From: Azadirachta indica
Lineage: Eukaryota; Streptophyta; Magnoliopsida; Sapindales; Meliaceae
DNA: 64,000 nt
Direction of reading: 5' to 3'
NCBI GenBank assembly: GCA_022749755.1
Contig: CM040449.1
Location: forward strand, 496,001-560,000
Part shown: in pieces, positions 12,794 through 29,244 of the stretch
Layout: each line of letters begins with the position of its first letter
How positions within the stretch are numbered: position 1 is the stretch's first letter
Notes under the pieces: generated by a model
What the model was told of the DNA's origin: nothing
Seen by the model: only the letters and a program-made list of their open reading frames with translations
The model's database searches: none
Translations under genes and position numbers: made by a program

Positions 12794-14108
12794 ATAAATC
12801 TAAGGCGATTTAACTCATAACTTCACCCATATTTGAAATTTTAACACTTAATTAAAAAATTTTAAAAAAAATACACATATATTTCTTAAACTGTCGGTTA
12901 ACTTTGATTGACTGTCAATTGAACTGTTTATTTTATGGATATTTTAATAAAAGCAAGTGCACTTTCTTTTTTTGAGTTAAACTGATACTTAAAAACTCAA
13001 ATATTTCAAATGCAATTTTATATAGAAAAAAAATGGGTTTTGTGTTAAACTCATTTTGACTTTGTTTTACTTAATAATGAAAAGAGAGATGAATAGGCAA
13101 TTAAGTTAAATCAAAGTGGGTTAGAAGGAATTACTACTAGAGTGAAGGAGGTGTAAGATGCAATTTTATCTTACAAGATTGGAAAAGCATGTTAATGTAT
13201 AATAGAGGACTAGGGATTTGAAAAGGGGAAAAGGGAGTTTTTGGTAGCGGTAGCAGCGGCGACGGCAAAGTAAGAATTTATAGAGAAAAAGAGATGGGAG
13301 GTTGTGGTGGGGGCGACGGCATGAGATGTAATCTTGCTTAAAGGACTGGAAAGCATGTTATTATGTAATGCCAAACTATGGATTTAAAAAGGGAAAAAAG
13401 GGAATTTGTGTGGTAGCAATGGCAGCAAAACCAAATTAGGGATTTATAGAGATTTGTAGAGAAAAAGAAATGAGAAGTTGTGGCGGTGAAGGTGGCGGTG
13501 ATAGTGTAAGATTAGGGATTTGTAGAAAGGAGAGAGAGAGAGAGAGAAAGGCGACAGTTGATTCGAAGAAGAGATAGAGAAAACGACAAGTAATAAATAA
13601 ATTTGATTTAGACACAAAAATTAGTGGTCTTTGAGTCCATGATTCCTTCATATAAAAACTGACGGAAACACTTCTCATGTTCAAGAGATTATGCTTCAAA
13701 TTTTGAGTTTGTGGTGGTGGTGGTCTTGCATAGAGTATGTAATTTCTGGTGTTAGTAAACTAGGTGTTCTTTTGCCTGTGAGTTTCTAACAAATAACAAT
13801 AGTAATGGAAAATTTGATTTCCCTTCTGTGTAGGCTTTCGATGTTGGTATTGGATTAACAAGTAACAATAATTGAAATATGGAAGTACGATTTTTGTTCA
13901 ATAGCAAACAGCAACAAAATAATAGTTTTTTTTTTCTTATTCACAAAAATAAGTGTAATAGAGTGTTAAGGGTATTATAATTATTTTATTGATTAAATTA
14001 GTCACCTCACAGTTTAAGAGAGATATGTATGCCTTTCTTCAAATTTTCTGCTAAGTGTTAAAATTTCAAATCTGATGAGAGCTATGTGTTAAATCCCCAT
14101 AAATCTAA
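12794..14108. mobile_element. Non-autonomous DNA transposon with inverted ends and 10-bp target duplication (Mutator-like)
   Basis: The element body is 12804-14098 (1295 bp). It is flanked by a perfect 10-bp direct repeat, ATAAATCTAA, at 12794-12803 and 14099-14108. Its ends are inverted repeats of roughly 100 bp: the left end begins GGCGATTTAACTCATA and the reverse complement of the right end begins GGGGATTTAACACATA; both arms share TTTGAAATTTTAACACTTA and TCTTAAACTGT at the same distances. A duplication of 9-10 bp with long inverted ends is typical of Mutator-like elements. There is no transposase frame. The interior (about 13130-13860) is less AT-rich and contains a diverged tandem duplication and a GA tract at 13531-13547. 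The superfamily is inferred from the ends and duplication length only. Confidence 0.75.
13147..13520. repeat. Diverged tandem duplication, about 170-190 bp unit
   Basis: Two successive blocks share the order GTAAG/GAGATG-CAAT, GGAAAAGCATGTTA, a GGGATTT-AAAAAGGGAAAA tract, GGTAGCGGTAGCAGC-like purine triplets, TATAGAGAAAAAGAGATG and GGTTGTGG. The first block is about 13147-13315, the second about 13316-13505. They lie inside the inverted-repeat element. Confidence 0.6.
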
Positions 14109-14127
14109 CCCACACTATTATATAAAA

Positions 14128-15411
14128 TATATTTCAGGGATAATGACAAATATCTCTAATGTTTGGTCTAATAAACAAATATCTCTTTAATATTTATAAA
14201 AAATAGATACTCTTTATTTCCGTTAGTTGACTAGTTAACTTATTATCATTTGTATCTCTATTCTTTTATATAATAATAATATGATATATATTTTATTTGA
14301 TTATAACACTTTATTCTCTATTTTAATATTTTTCACAATATATTTTTTTTAATATAACAATTTAATCCTATATTTAATATTTTTTTTTCAATATACTTAA
14401 AACTAAATATATTTTTAATGTGTTATTTTAATAAAAAATTTAGAAAAAAAGACATTATTTAAAAAATTTAAATAATAAGATAGATTCAATCCATGTTAAA
14501 ATATTTGTAATCTTTTTTTTTTACAATAAATTTGATATTTAATTGTTAAAAAAATTTTAAAATATATTTTAACATTTTATTCTTATATTAATATTTTTAT
14601 TTAAAAGATTATATTAAATTTATTATATTTTCTTAAAAATTATGAAAATATAAATAAAAAAATAAATTTAGTATCATTTGTCAATAGAATTAGTAATTAG
14701 ATATGTTTTATATTCTTATTAACCAATATAATTTAATTTTAATTAAAAATAGAAAAAAAAAAGAAAATTTTTTATTATTTTTATTTGTAATATATAAAAC
14801 ATGTATTTATTATTTATATTTTTTATTTATATTTTCATATATTTTAAAAAAAAAATTAATGAATTTAACATAATTTTTTAAATAAATATATTACATGTAA
14901 AAATAAAATGTTAAAAAATATTTCAATTAATTTTTTAATAATTAAATATCAAATTATTATTATAAAAAAAAAATAAAAGATTTAAAAATATTTTATTACA
15001 TGAATGTAACATAACTCATTATTTAAATTTTTTTAATAACTATTTTTTAAAATTTTTTTATTGAAATAACAAATTAAAAAATTTATTTAATTTTAAATAT
15101 ATTGTGAAAAAATATTATGTAGGAATTAAATTATTATATTTAAAAAAATATATTATAAAAAAAATTAAAATAAAAATTTAAGTATTATAATTAAATAAAA
15201 TTTATATTATATTGTTATTATATATAAAGATAAAAATATAAATAATAATAAATTAATTAATCAATTAACATAAATAAAAGTTAAGAGAGTGTCTTATTAT
15301 TTATTCAAATGTTAAAAAATAAGGTTTTTCTCGGATATAAAAGAATGTTAAAAATTATTTACCGATTAGACTAGAGATCAAACGGGTATATGTCATTATC
15401 CCTATATTTTA
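14128..15411. mobile_element. Foldback-type DNA transposon with very long inverted arms
   Basis: The body is 14137-15402 (1266 bp). Both ends begin GGGATAATGACA when read inward, and the left arm can be aligned with the reverse complement of the right arm nearly all the way to the centre. Examples are the paired blocks TTAACTTATTAT, TTCACAATATATTT, TTTGATATTTAATTGTTA and AACATTTTATT. Arms span about 14137-14690 and 14790-15402, leaving a loop of roughly 100 bp. Flanking 9-mers TATATTTCA (14128-14136) and TATATTTTA (15403-15411) match at 8 of 9 positions, consistent with a target duplication. No transposase frame exists. Long arms with a 9-bp duplication suit a foldback or Mutator-like derivative. 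Confidence 0.75.
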
Positions 15412-15612
15412 TTTATTCAAATAAAAAGAAAGAACTAATAGTTAGTAGTTGGGACTGTTATACTAAATTGGGTTCTCTGTATAAACTTTGTTGCCTTGTC
15501 CGAAGCCTCTGGCGACCAAAATCCCCGTTTTCTATTATTCATTCTGGTACTTCTCTCGTGATTTCAGGTTATCAGCTTCTGTTCTCTGTTGTTGCCGGAG
15601 ATCAACAGCAAA

Positions 15613-16805
15613 ATGGGAGGAGGCAACGGTCAGAAGTCGAAGATGGCTCGTGAGAGGAACTTGGAGAAGCAGAAGGCTACTAAGGGTAAACTTCCCTGTT
15701 TTCTTCCTTTCTCTCATTGTTTGCTTCCCTGGAAAATAAGGAAACGTAAATTATGATTCTTGTTCTCTCTGTAATTTACTTCCTGATAAATAACATCTAT
15801 GGATTCCTGTTTATTTCGACTCAATGATTGTTGATCCGATCTTTGAACAGGGAGTCAGCTCGAGTCAAACAAGAAAGCTATGACCATCCAGGTACTGTTT
15901 TTAGCTTTGCTTTTGTTATCATCAATTTCGCATAACCTACCTGATTTTTTAGCTTTACTGACTGTTTATGGGAACTAGAGGATTATTTCTGATGTTCATG
16001 TTTCAGTGCTTATCTACCATTTCGTGATTGTCCTGTGAAAATTGAAGCTGAAATTCTGATTTAGCATGCTTCAAAGTTGGGAATCATATTTTTACCAAAA
16101 TCAAAATTGAACTGATACATGGGTAATTTGTTATTGGCCGCTTAAAATGGTTGCCTTTATCTACTTGTAACTCCATAATTCAAAGGAATAAAACTGCAAA
16201 CTAAGTATTTATTTTGTTAAGCGGGTATGTGCATCTTTGGGTGTAAAAAATTTTGGGGTTTCAAAGTTCTGCATTGATCTGTAAAATACTCAACTTGTGA
16301 AGGCCAGCAGTGCTGGAGTGTTTGTTTAATGCTAATCAATCGAGGCAACTTTAAAAGTGAAATAGGAAATTGCTTTCAATTTATTGCTCCAAGATAATGG
16401 ATGAGAAGACTGGTTGTGATTATTGGTTGTAGTTACTCCTTTGTTAACGACCAAACATAATATTGTTCATTTTTTCTGATCTGAAAGACTCACAGACCAC
16501 ATTCTTGCTTGGTAAAATATTTCTTACTGTTATCTTCTTGATGTCACGATGTTTGTTTTGTTATTCCAAATGTTTAGAGCTACGATTATCATAATGGTAA
16601 TTGATTATGCATTCAGAGAGAATTCCTTGGCTGAGAATTTATCAGTTTTTGGTTTTGTCTCTGATGCACACAATGTTGATTGTAGTGCAAGGTATGCATG
16701 CAGACATTCATTTGCACCACGTCTGAGGTGAAGTGCAGGGAGCATGCAGAAGCCAAACACCCCAAATATGATGTATTTACGTGTTTCCCCCATCTCAAGA
16801 AATGA
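15613..16805 (+). CDS. Small zinc-finger protein, At2g23090-like (77 aa)
   Basis: Three exons: 15613-15685, 15851-15891 and 16686-16805, joined in phase by GT-AG introns (the second is 794 bp). The 77-residue product starts MGGGNGQKS, has a basic Lys/Arg-rich N-terminus of the 4F5/SERF kind (about residues 8-35), and a C2H2-like finger with C39, C42, H58 and H63. It ends FPHLKK, as the Arabidopsis homologue does. The family is conserved in eukaryotes; its molecular role in plants is not established. Length matches the family (about 78 residues), so the model is likely complete. Confidence 0.9.
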
Positions 16806-17767
16806 ACAAGTGGAGGAAAAATAAAAATCTGGAGATGGGTTTGAAGGCCCATCACTACTCGCTAGTATGCTATTGTGATTAAATCTGAAAGCTTTTAGGA
16901 GAAATCCTTCCTGTCTCGTGGATACTAATAATTAACTGTTTGTGGCTTCCAATTATATATAATAGATATTAAATCGTGGTTTTGGTCTGGGTCTGTTAAT
17001 TTAATTTGTGATTTTTGAAAAGCATGTTTTCGAGCAGTTTCCCTTTCATTTTTGAGGCAAACTGGTTTAAGCATGCATGCTTTGAATGGAATTAGATGGG
17101 TACTGGTTTAGTTTGGCTCCCCGATAATCCTCGACCAAAATCTGCCTTAAAAAAGGCTGCTTAATATAACGCTCGCGAAATATTGATTTCAAAGCCTCAA
17201 TTAGGGATGAAACAAGATATAAAAGGGTGACCAACAATGCACAATGGATTTCTCTCTGACAGCGTAACCCAGCCCGGCACGTGGATTTATTTGATCACGA
17301 GAGATCAGATTGCCCATAATCTGAGCGCTGGATTTCGCTGGCCTTCAAAGGATCAGATTGCCCATAATCAAAGCTCTGCTAGTACATACATATACTAAAG
17401 AGAAATTGCACGACCTTGGTCAGTCTATTATGGTATTAGCAGTGTGGACCAAGACATCTAAATGACCGCATCAGAAGAGGAGTTACTAGCTGCATTTTTG
17501 AATTAATCAAAAAAAAGGGGTACAAGTCAATAAGTAAGAGCAGTGGTGGGACAGCAACATAATACAAGCCGAAAAAAAGAATACGGTTTGAAAATTAATA
17601 GCTGAGAAGTACAATGTACCCTGAGGTGAAGGAGGAGATTTTTGGAGCTACCAGCTTACTAACTATGTGGACTTGAGCTACAAGCTATAACTAACACTTG
17701 TCAACAGACCAGAAATATTCTACATCCAAATGAATGAAGTACAAGTATACTTAAGAATGGTCTGGAG
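16806..17767. other. Intergenic; convergent 3' ends
   Basis: Space between the zinc-finger gene and the convergent CK2-alpha gene. No coding exon recognised. A 19-bp direct repeat occurs at 17303-17321 and 17351-17369. Confidence 0.5.
17303..17369. repeat. 19-bp direct repeat, period 48
   Basis: The word GATCAGATTGCCCATAATC occurs at 17303-17321 and again at 17351-17369. Confidence 0.85.
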
Positions 17768-22020
<4,253 letters not shown>

Positions 22021-23141
22021 GGTTAAGCTAGCTACGAGTTTTAATGATATTATGAAGGAGAGCTTCACGAATTTGATCTTGCTTGTTGCTTTCGTTGTCG
22101 ATGGTGTTCTACTACATGGAAGCTGAATCAGTGTCTGTTTTGTTCCTCTCAAACTCAAGTAACTCATAACACTCCCCTCATTTCTGATCTGATCAATTTC
22201 AATTTTTTTATTCGATTTATAGATGATTATGAGATATGCATGCGTACTGGCTATTTGTTTCTCAATTTCAGCACGCAAAGAAAAAAGGCGTGGGAAATTA
22301 TGATTAAATTACATATTAAATACAAATATCTTACCTTAAATATTCATTTATTATTCAATTGTAACTAAAATTCTTCTATAAAGTTTGTGTAAAGGTCGTA
22401 TCTTGAAGAGAATCAAGACTATTTATGGAACAGAATATAATGTCCCATAAATATGACAAGATCAACACGTCTTAATGGGCCATCAACGTCTTTTTCCACA
22501 TGGAGTCCTCCAAGACACATGCATAATTCAATTTACACGTTTAATAGAATAAAAATTTGAAATTATGCAACATTATTATAAGATATCTAAAAGATTGATT
22601 GTACGCATTAATAAAATATACGAATGAGACATAGATACTCTAATCTAAAATAATTTGTCACAGTAGACTTTGATCCGATCAAAGTATTAGTATTTATGAA
22701 TAATATGAAAAGCTGTTAAGAAAATAAGAGACCATAAATTAGAAGAAAACTCGATACAACGCTTCATATATTAACTACATTCTGTTACTTGATAAAATCT
22801 AATACATTAGCTCTAGGATATTGAGTTTGAGATCCATCCACTGCACTTCTTAGGCATGAAATTTACTTTGCCTACAATTCACATTTAACTGTACATTATA
22901 AGATTAATTTTGTTAGGAAAAAAAACCGATCAAGGAGAAAATCCAGATCCAGTGTATCTTTTGGTCCAGTCAGTTGGTTCCAAGCCTGCACGTACTGACA
23001 TTCAATTCGTGCTGTACCCCAGCCGTAAAATGCAGTAGCTATAGCGTCAGCTGTAGTTCTCCACTACCACAGACCCTAGATTGCAAACAAATCCTTAAAT
23101 ATTAGGGCTATTGAGCCACCGCATTTAACACAGAATGTATG
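22021..23141. other. Intergenic between CK2-alpha and TAF4 genes
   Basis: The part next to 22020 is the CK2 alpha 5' leader or N-terminal extension (open to 22278) and promoter. The part above about 23000 is the TAF4 3' untranslated region. The middle is AT-rich and featureless to me. Confidence 0.5.
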
Positions 23142-26100
23142 TTACTCAGCCACTGCATCCGAACGGACTTTCTCATATAAAAGATAAACCAAAGTTGACT
23201 TTGACATCTGGGGTTCCCTTTCCAGGACTGCAATCACGTCCTTAACAGAAATGGCACGAGCCACCTTGGTTTGAGGCACCATAACTTGGTTCCTTCCAAA
23301 TTTTCTAGCAGTGCCTGTAGGTAAAAAGGGTGATACAAGTACCATAAAACAAGACATTACAGAGTAGGATAAAAATATTCAAAAATTTCCTTCGAAGATG
23401 CCCTGTCACCCAGTAAAATATAATAAATTAAGAACAATTCATATGTCACAATGAGTTGAGGCTTGAATTTGAAGCAACATCACCAAGCATTGGAAACAAT
23501 CTTATATGTGCACCTCATTTCAGCTTGGACTGATGTGATGTTAATAATAGACTGGTCAATTACCAGATAAAGACTTATGGAAAGACTTGAGAAAAATTTG
23601 TATAACACTTACCAGAGGCAGTAGAAGGTGCTTGGTTTCGTTTCTCTGCTTCTTGACTATCCCTCATATTCCTTCCAGTTGTTGATTGAGGTTTGCGGTT
23701 GACATCTTTTCCTGCCCGAGTACCAGATGCTGCATCCATCCCTCCCTCGCGTTTCTGCCGGGCTTGCTCAGCCATAAGTTGCCATTTTGACAACATGTCA
23801 TCTCCCCCCACAGCAGCACGAGCAGCAACATTTGCAGCTGTGGTCCTCATTTTGTCATCCTCCTCCTTGTTTGCCTGCAAGCATAGCAGAAAGTTATAGA
23901 AGACAATACTTCATTTGCACGGCAGTAGATGCAATGCTCAGCAGAATGATAATTGTTGATACCTTCACTGGCTTTGCACGACCATCGTCTTTATCCTTAT
24001 CACCATCAACTCCACTATCACCCTCGGGCTGCATGTAAGAGATATTATATACATACAACTTCAACAAAATGATAATAATATGGCACATCTTTGCATGTGA
24101 AATCATTAGCTTAACTTCTGCATGCATAATACATGAAATCCACAAAGGGCACTAACTTCATTAAGTTTTCGGAGCTTTTCTGCCTCAGCCTGCTTCTTCT
24201 CCCATTCTTCCCTAGCTTTCCGGTTCATAAGCATAATTTGTTGCCGGATATCTGAGGTAATAATAGTCTGATGTCCAGTTTTCTCTGCATCAGCCCGCTA
24301 TAGAAATGCATTTAAATCAGAAAAACATAATGGGGTTGACAGATGCTGCAAAAGTAGAAATAAAAGGCTGACCTGCTTCGACAATCTGATTAGGTTACAC
24401 AATAGTGTGCGCATCCTCTCCTCAACACACTAAAGATACAGCTACATGAGTATACATGTGAAAATATATATTTCAAGGAATTGTCCCAAGTAGCTTGCAT
24501 CTTACCAAGGACAGGCAGCGCTCCACATCATTGCTCATATTCTTCAAACCACATTTGGCCACTGCAACAAAGACAAATTAGTTTCAAGCTGTGAGACATA
24601 TTGGCTTACGTGAGGAAAAGTCCATGCATATATTGCAATTACAGAACATCTACTTGACATAGGAGTATGCAGAACACTTACTGATCTCAGCCAACTTTTT
24701 CTGCAAGGGAGTTTTCTGCAAAATCAGTCTTTCTTCTTCTTCTTGCACAACCCTTCGAGATGCTTCTGAAACTCGACTGTCCTCCTTGGGCCCAGAGAAT
24801 AATTGTTCTTCTTCCTCCTATTTAAGAGCAGGATGTCAAATGGATTAAGAACTTCTCCATTTCAATTTATGGAGTTTGCAACTCACTATTTAATTATCTA
24901 AAAATTTTAGTTCATAAGCTAAACGATGATCACAAAAAACCATACCCTCAGGTTAACTCCACTGACAGCAGTAACATCATTCAGTTGTTCAATGCTTTGA
25001 TCTGAAAAGGCCCCAGATACTTTTTGCTTCTTACTGCATGAATATCCGTAAGCCAGGTGGAATATGTTATACTGAGGTGAATAAAATAATTTTTAACCAA
25101 ACAATCAAATCATTCACATTGTGTCATGTAGCAGAAAGATTTATTTTACCTTGGCAGAGGTGGTGAGGAGCCAGGTGGTTCAAGTGGCTTCTTCTGGCCA
25201 GCTGAAGGCTTTTTTGGAGGTGTCCTTGCACTAACTACAGCTGGAGCAGTCACAGAAGGCATGCGGGAACTTAACTGATAATACAACAGCAACAAGCAGA
25301 AAACATATCACACATCACTTCAACTGCAATACTTAAGCCATTATGCTTGAAATGCTGGTATCAAAATCAATCAACACAATTTGCGAAGTTCCAAGCATGT
25401 CATATCACATCACATCACAAGCATCGTCAGTTGCTGAGTTATCATAAACCTTGAAATAACTAGCTTTATGCCACTTGTAAATATCCTCATTTAACTAGAT
25501 ACCAAATGCAAATGACCCAATTTTTTAATGTTATCACTTGAACACAAATGAATTGCTCAACATAATGAACAAAAGCAATCCCCAGAGGTAGTAAAAATTT
25601 GTTATGTAAAACTTTATGATTACCTTATTAAATTAAGAAATGCTTCTTGGAGGTTTAAACACAATCGTAAGAAGATGGGGAGAATTGTACCGACAAAATC
25701 AAATACAATATTAAAACATAATCATTGAGAGAATGTTACCGGGACATTAGGATCCAGCTGTGTTGTTGTGGAAGGAGACACTGAATTTGAGGGCACAATA
25801 CTAGTCGATGCAGAAAAACCCATTCTGGGGGACTGCTTCTCAACGGCGTCATCCTTTAAAGTTCCTGGGATTTTATTTCCCTGTTCAACCTGTGCAGCAG
25901 ACAATCCCTGTGGGGTAGATGAAAGCAATTTGTGCTGCTGGTCAGTACCCTGATCAACTGGTTCTGGCTTTACATATGTCATTGATGGCAAAGGTCCAGA
26001 ACTCTGCTCTTTATTTGCTGATGCTTGCCATGGAACTGAATTCTGTTGCAATGTTGAATTGTTTGTAAAGTGAGAAACTGAACCACCCTGCACTTTACCT

Positions 26101-28575
26101 GGATCATTACTAGAATTTTGCCTGTCAAACTTAGGCACACTCATCATGTTCATGGGTTGGCTTGCCCCTCCTGACTGAGTTGATCCCATGCTTGGATGAT
26201 GCGTAATTTGCCTCATTTGCGAATCATGAGGATGTGATTTTAGAGATGATCCTGGAGGAGTGACATTCGCCCCAGTGTACGGGTGATAATTACCACTGTT
26301 GCTTCCATACATGGAAAAGGATGTTTGTGGAAAGTGCAAATGTTGTTGCTGCTGTTTGTTAAGTCCTTGTACAGAAACAGAAGAGCGCTCTTGATTGACA
26401 GTGCTCGGAGTCGAGGAAGGTATTTGGCTAGCATGTATTCCATGAGAACCTGACTGATGTTCTAGTTCTCGAGATTTTTGAGCACTATTTTCCTTAATTG
26501 GATGGCTTGAACCAACTTGCGCTTGGAGTGATGAAGCTGGGACATGAGCTGGATCAGCAGAAGAAGTGGAGCCCTTCTGATTAAGCTGCGCAAATGAGCG
26601 AGTGTCACTAAACTGTGTGGCACCAGCAATAACTGATGGCACTCTTGACTGTTGCTGTCGTCCTGAAGCTTGGGATTGTAACTGGAACTGGTTAGCACCC
26701 ATCTGTAAATTCAGGACACACTAGTTTTTACTTGATCCTGACATATAATCTACCAAGACACTACAAAGTTCATTATGATTAAATTAAACTCATTCTGCAG
26801 TTACCTGTGATTGCATTTTATTTACTGCCAATCTGAGCATCTGGTCACCTACAATATCCCTCATGTGTCTGACAAACACATCTTTAACAATTTCATTTTT
26901 CTAAAAGCATCAGAGAAATCAGAACAACACATGAGACTACCAGCGCATTGCCTATGAAAAGAAAAAGAATGGTCAATAAATAAATTTGTGTCAGAGACCA
27001 ACCTTCAGTTTACCATATAGGGTATGAAGCTGCATGGCTCTATCTTTATCAAGATGTGGTACTAAGGCAGGAAGCAACAAGGCAAATGGTACTTGTTTAC
27101 CACGATTCATTTGGTTACTGGCCTGCTCTGTACCTATTGTCTGCTGATTACTGATCTTTTGTATTTTTGAATATTGACACTCACCGACTTGATTTTGCAT
27201 TCTCTCTGGCTCATGTGCGGGGACGGGATTTTTTTCAGAAACCTGAATCCCAGTTGTCTGAGGAATCTGGGTAGGAGTTTGATCATGTGTCTGCCCTTGT
27301 TGACGATTATCTTGGGATTGTTTCTGTTGGAAAGTATGATGATTGAGTTCCTCTGAGGCTGAGCTTTCATTCTGTTGCGGCTGATTCTCGGCAATAGGTC
27401 CATGTTGCTTTAGCTCCATCTGCTGTGAATGCTGCTCTTGCAGTTGTGCACTTTCTAGACCTTGTCGACTTTGAAAGTTTGTATTTTCATCTAGGCTAGC
27501 ATTTTGCCACTGAGCCATTGGATGACTGGAGATATTATTGCTGTCTTTTCCTTGAACCAAAGCTGCCATAATTTTTCAAGAGGTGAAATAGAGAAGCAAA
27601 TGGAATGAGCATTAAAAAAAAAAAAAGCGAACATCTGGACTGTATATTAAATAATTTTTCTTTTTAGAAGAAAAGAACTTAAAAGTTACAATCACAACAA
27701 AGTAAAGAATTTCCGGACACAGCAAAATTACATTTCATGAGAATGACAAGTTCAATTGAAGATCTATGCATGCAGAACTATTGACTAGGCTTCAGAGGAC
27801 AAACTCGGCCAAAAGTAATCTAGCTAGAGGAGAGACAGAAAGACAGAAGAGTACATACTCAGCAATCACGCTTCATCTTAAAAGAGTTTCTTTTAAAACT
27901 TAAAAAAAAAAATGCTTTCATAATCTTGCTGTAATAATGATAACCTAACTCCACCTGAGCCATCCTTTACAAAATCTCTAGAAATAATGACAAGCAAAAG
28001 CAATAATCCAGCATATTATTGAAGAATCCAGTTCCTGCCATAAAAATCAGCAGCTGACCAAATAACCCAAGTATCCCGCGACGTTGCAGGCTCAAAATAT
28101 CCAATTTCACTCACGGTTTAAAATTTTATTGAAAATTTAGTTTCTTGCTACTCATAAGCGTACAAGAAGTTCAAAATTTGTAATGGCTAATAGCTGCAGA
28201 AATCCAGAAAACCAAGCATAATACAAGTAAACCTTGAGCATTGGATCTTAACCCTAGCATCAACAACGCGTAAAATTGCATAGTTACAAAATATAAATAA
28301 TCAAATAAATTAAACAATAAGGTAAATCAGTTACCGGAATCTGAATCAGTCGGCTGAGAAGTGGACGCATCCCCTCCTATATCCCGATTTAGGGCAGCCT
28401 GGAATGCCTCCACGTCCGCCCCCGAATGCATAGACTCGTCCTGTGTCGATTTTAAGAACAGAAAGATATAAATAAATTTTGAAAATCAAAATTTATAATC
28501 CGAGATAATTCATGAGAAGATGAAAATAGAGGCAACCTCGTCTTCTTCGAGGAGCTTCATTATGGAGGGGTCCAT
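23142..28575 (-). CDS. TAF4: TFIID subunit TAF4 (TAF4b-like)
   Basis: TAF4 is a histone-fold scaffold of the general transcription factor TFIID. Fourteen exons: 28575-28537, 28440-28335, 27562-27003, 26900-26805, 26702-25740, 25274-25150, 25033-24946, 24817-24682, 24561-24506, 24429-24373, 24297-24157, 24028-23963, 23874-23613, 23314-23142. They join in phase to about 955 residues. The N-terminus is [13 protein letters not shown]. An RST domain (RCD1-SRO-TAF4) runs across exons 3 and 4 ([19 protein letters not shown], then [18 protein letters not shown]). Gln/Ser-rich low-complexity sequence fills exons 3 and 5. The C-terminal TAF4 domain with the histone fold and a charged helix is in exons 8-11 ([38 protein letters not shown]). 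The last exon encodes a conserved C-terminal segment ending VRSDAVAE. Everything expected is present. Confidence 0.93.
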
Positions 28576-29244
28576 GATAAGCTTTTCTGCGCCTCCGACT
28601 GTGGTTGCGCTGCCTCACCAACGGGTGACTGGAGAATTTTCTCTGGAACCAGGTGGCAGATATCTTTCGCTTACATCTAGAATCTGGGAACTCCAGTCAA
28701 AATTAAAAACTATTTCCAAAATGGAGCAAAAGCAATAGACATATATACTACTGAAAAATAATAATTATTGACAGATCAGAATGATTGCGAATGAGAAGAC
28801 AAGTTCCTAGTAGTGTTGAGAAGAACAAAACGGGAACTTTTTATTCAGTGGCTTTGGCTTTTATACGAAATAACCTAATTGCCTGATTTTTTGTTTTTTA
28901 TTTATCTTTTTAATTTTCCTTTACGGCTTAATAGGCAATGGGTCACATGGGTCACCCGGCTTCCTCAAAGGCCCATTAGCATTCTATTACGATCAACGAG
29001 AGTACATATTCTCTCTTTTATAATGATTTTTTTAAAAAACGTATTAATGATAATTAAATTAAAATAAAATACTACATTGGAAAAGGATTAGCGGCCAAAC
29101 TTTCCCGCAAAATTCGTGTCTCGACAAAAGCAGCAGATGACAAACCCCAGTATCTATACGGCGCCGTCTGCTGCATATCCCTGTATGCCACAAAACGCAG
29201 TTCACTGCTAACAGTCAATACCACGAGAGGGATATGGGCAGCAA
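28576..29244. promoter_or_regulatory. Short divergent promoter shared by TAF4 and Mpv17-like genes
   Basis: Only 669 bp separate two divergent start codons. Within it, near 28969-28977, is AGGCCCATT, a site II-type GCCCA element common in promoters of housekeeping and organelle-related plant genes. No further gene is visible. A bidirectional promoter is inferred from the arrangement. Confidence 0.45.
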
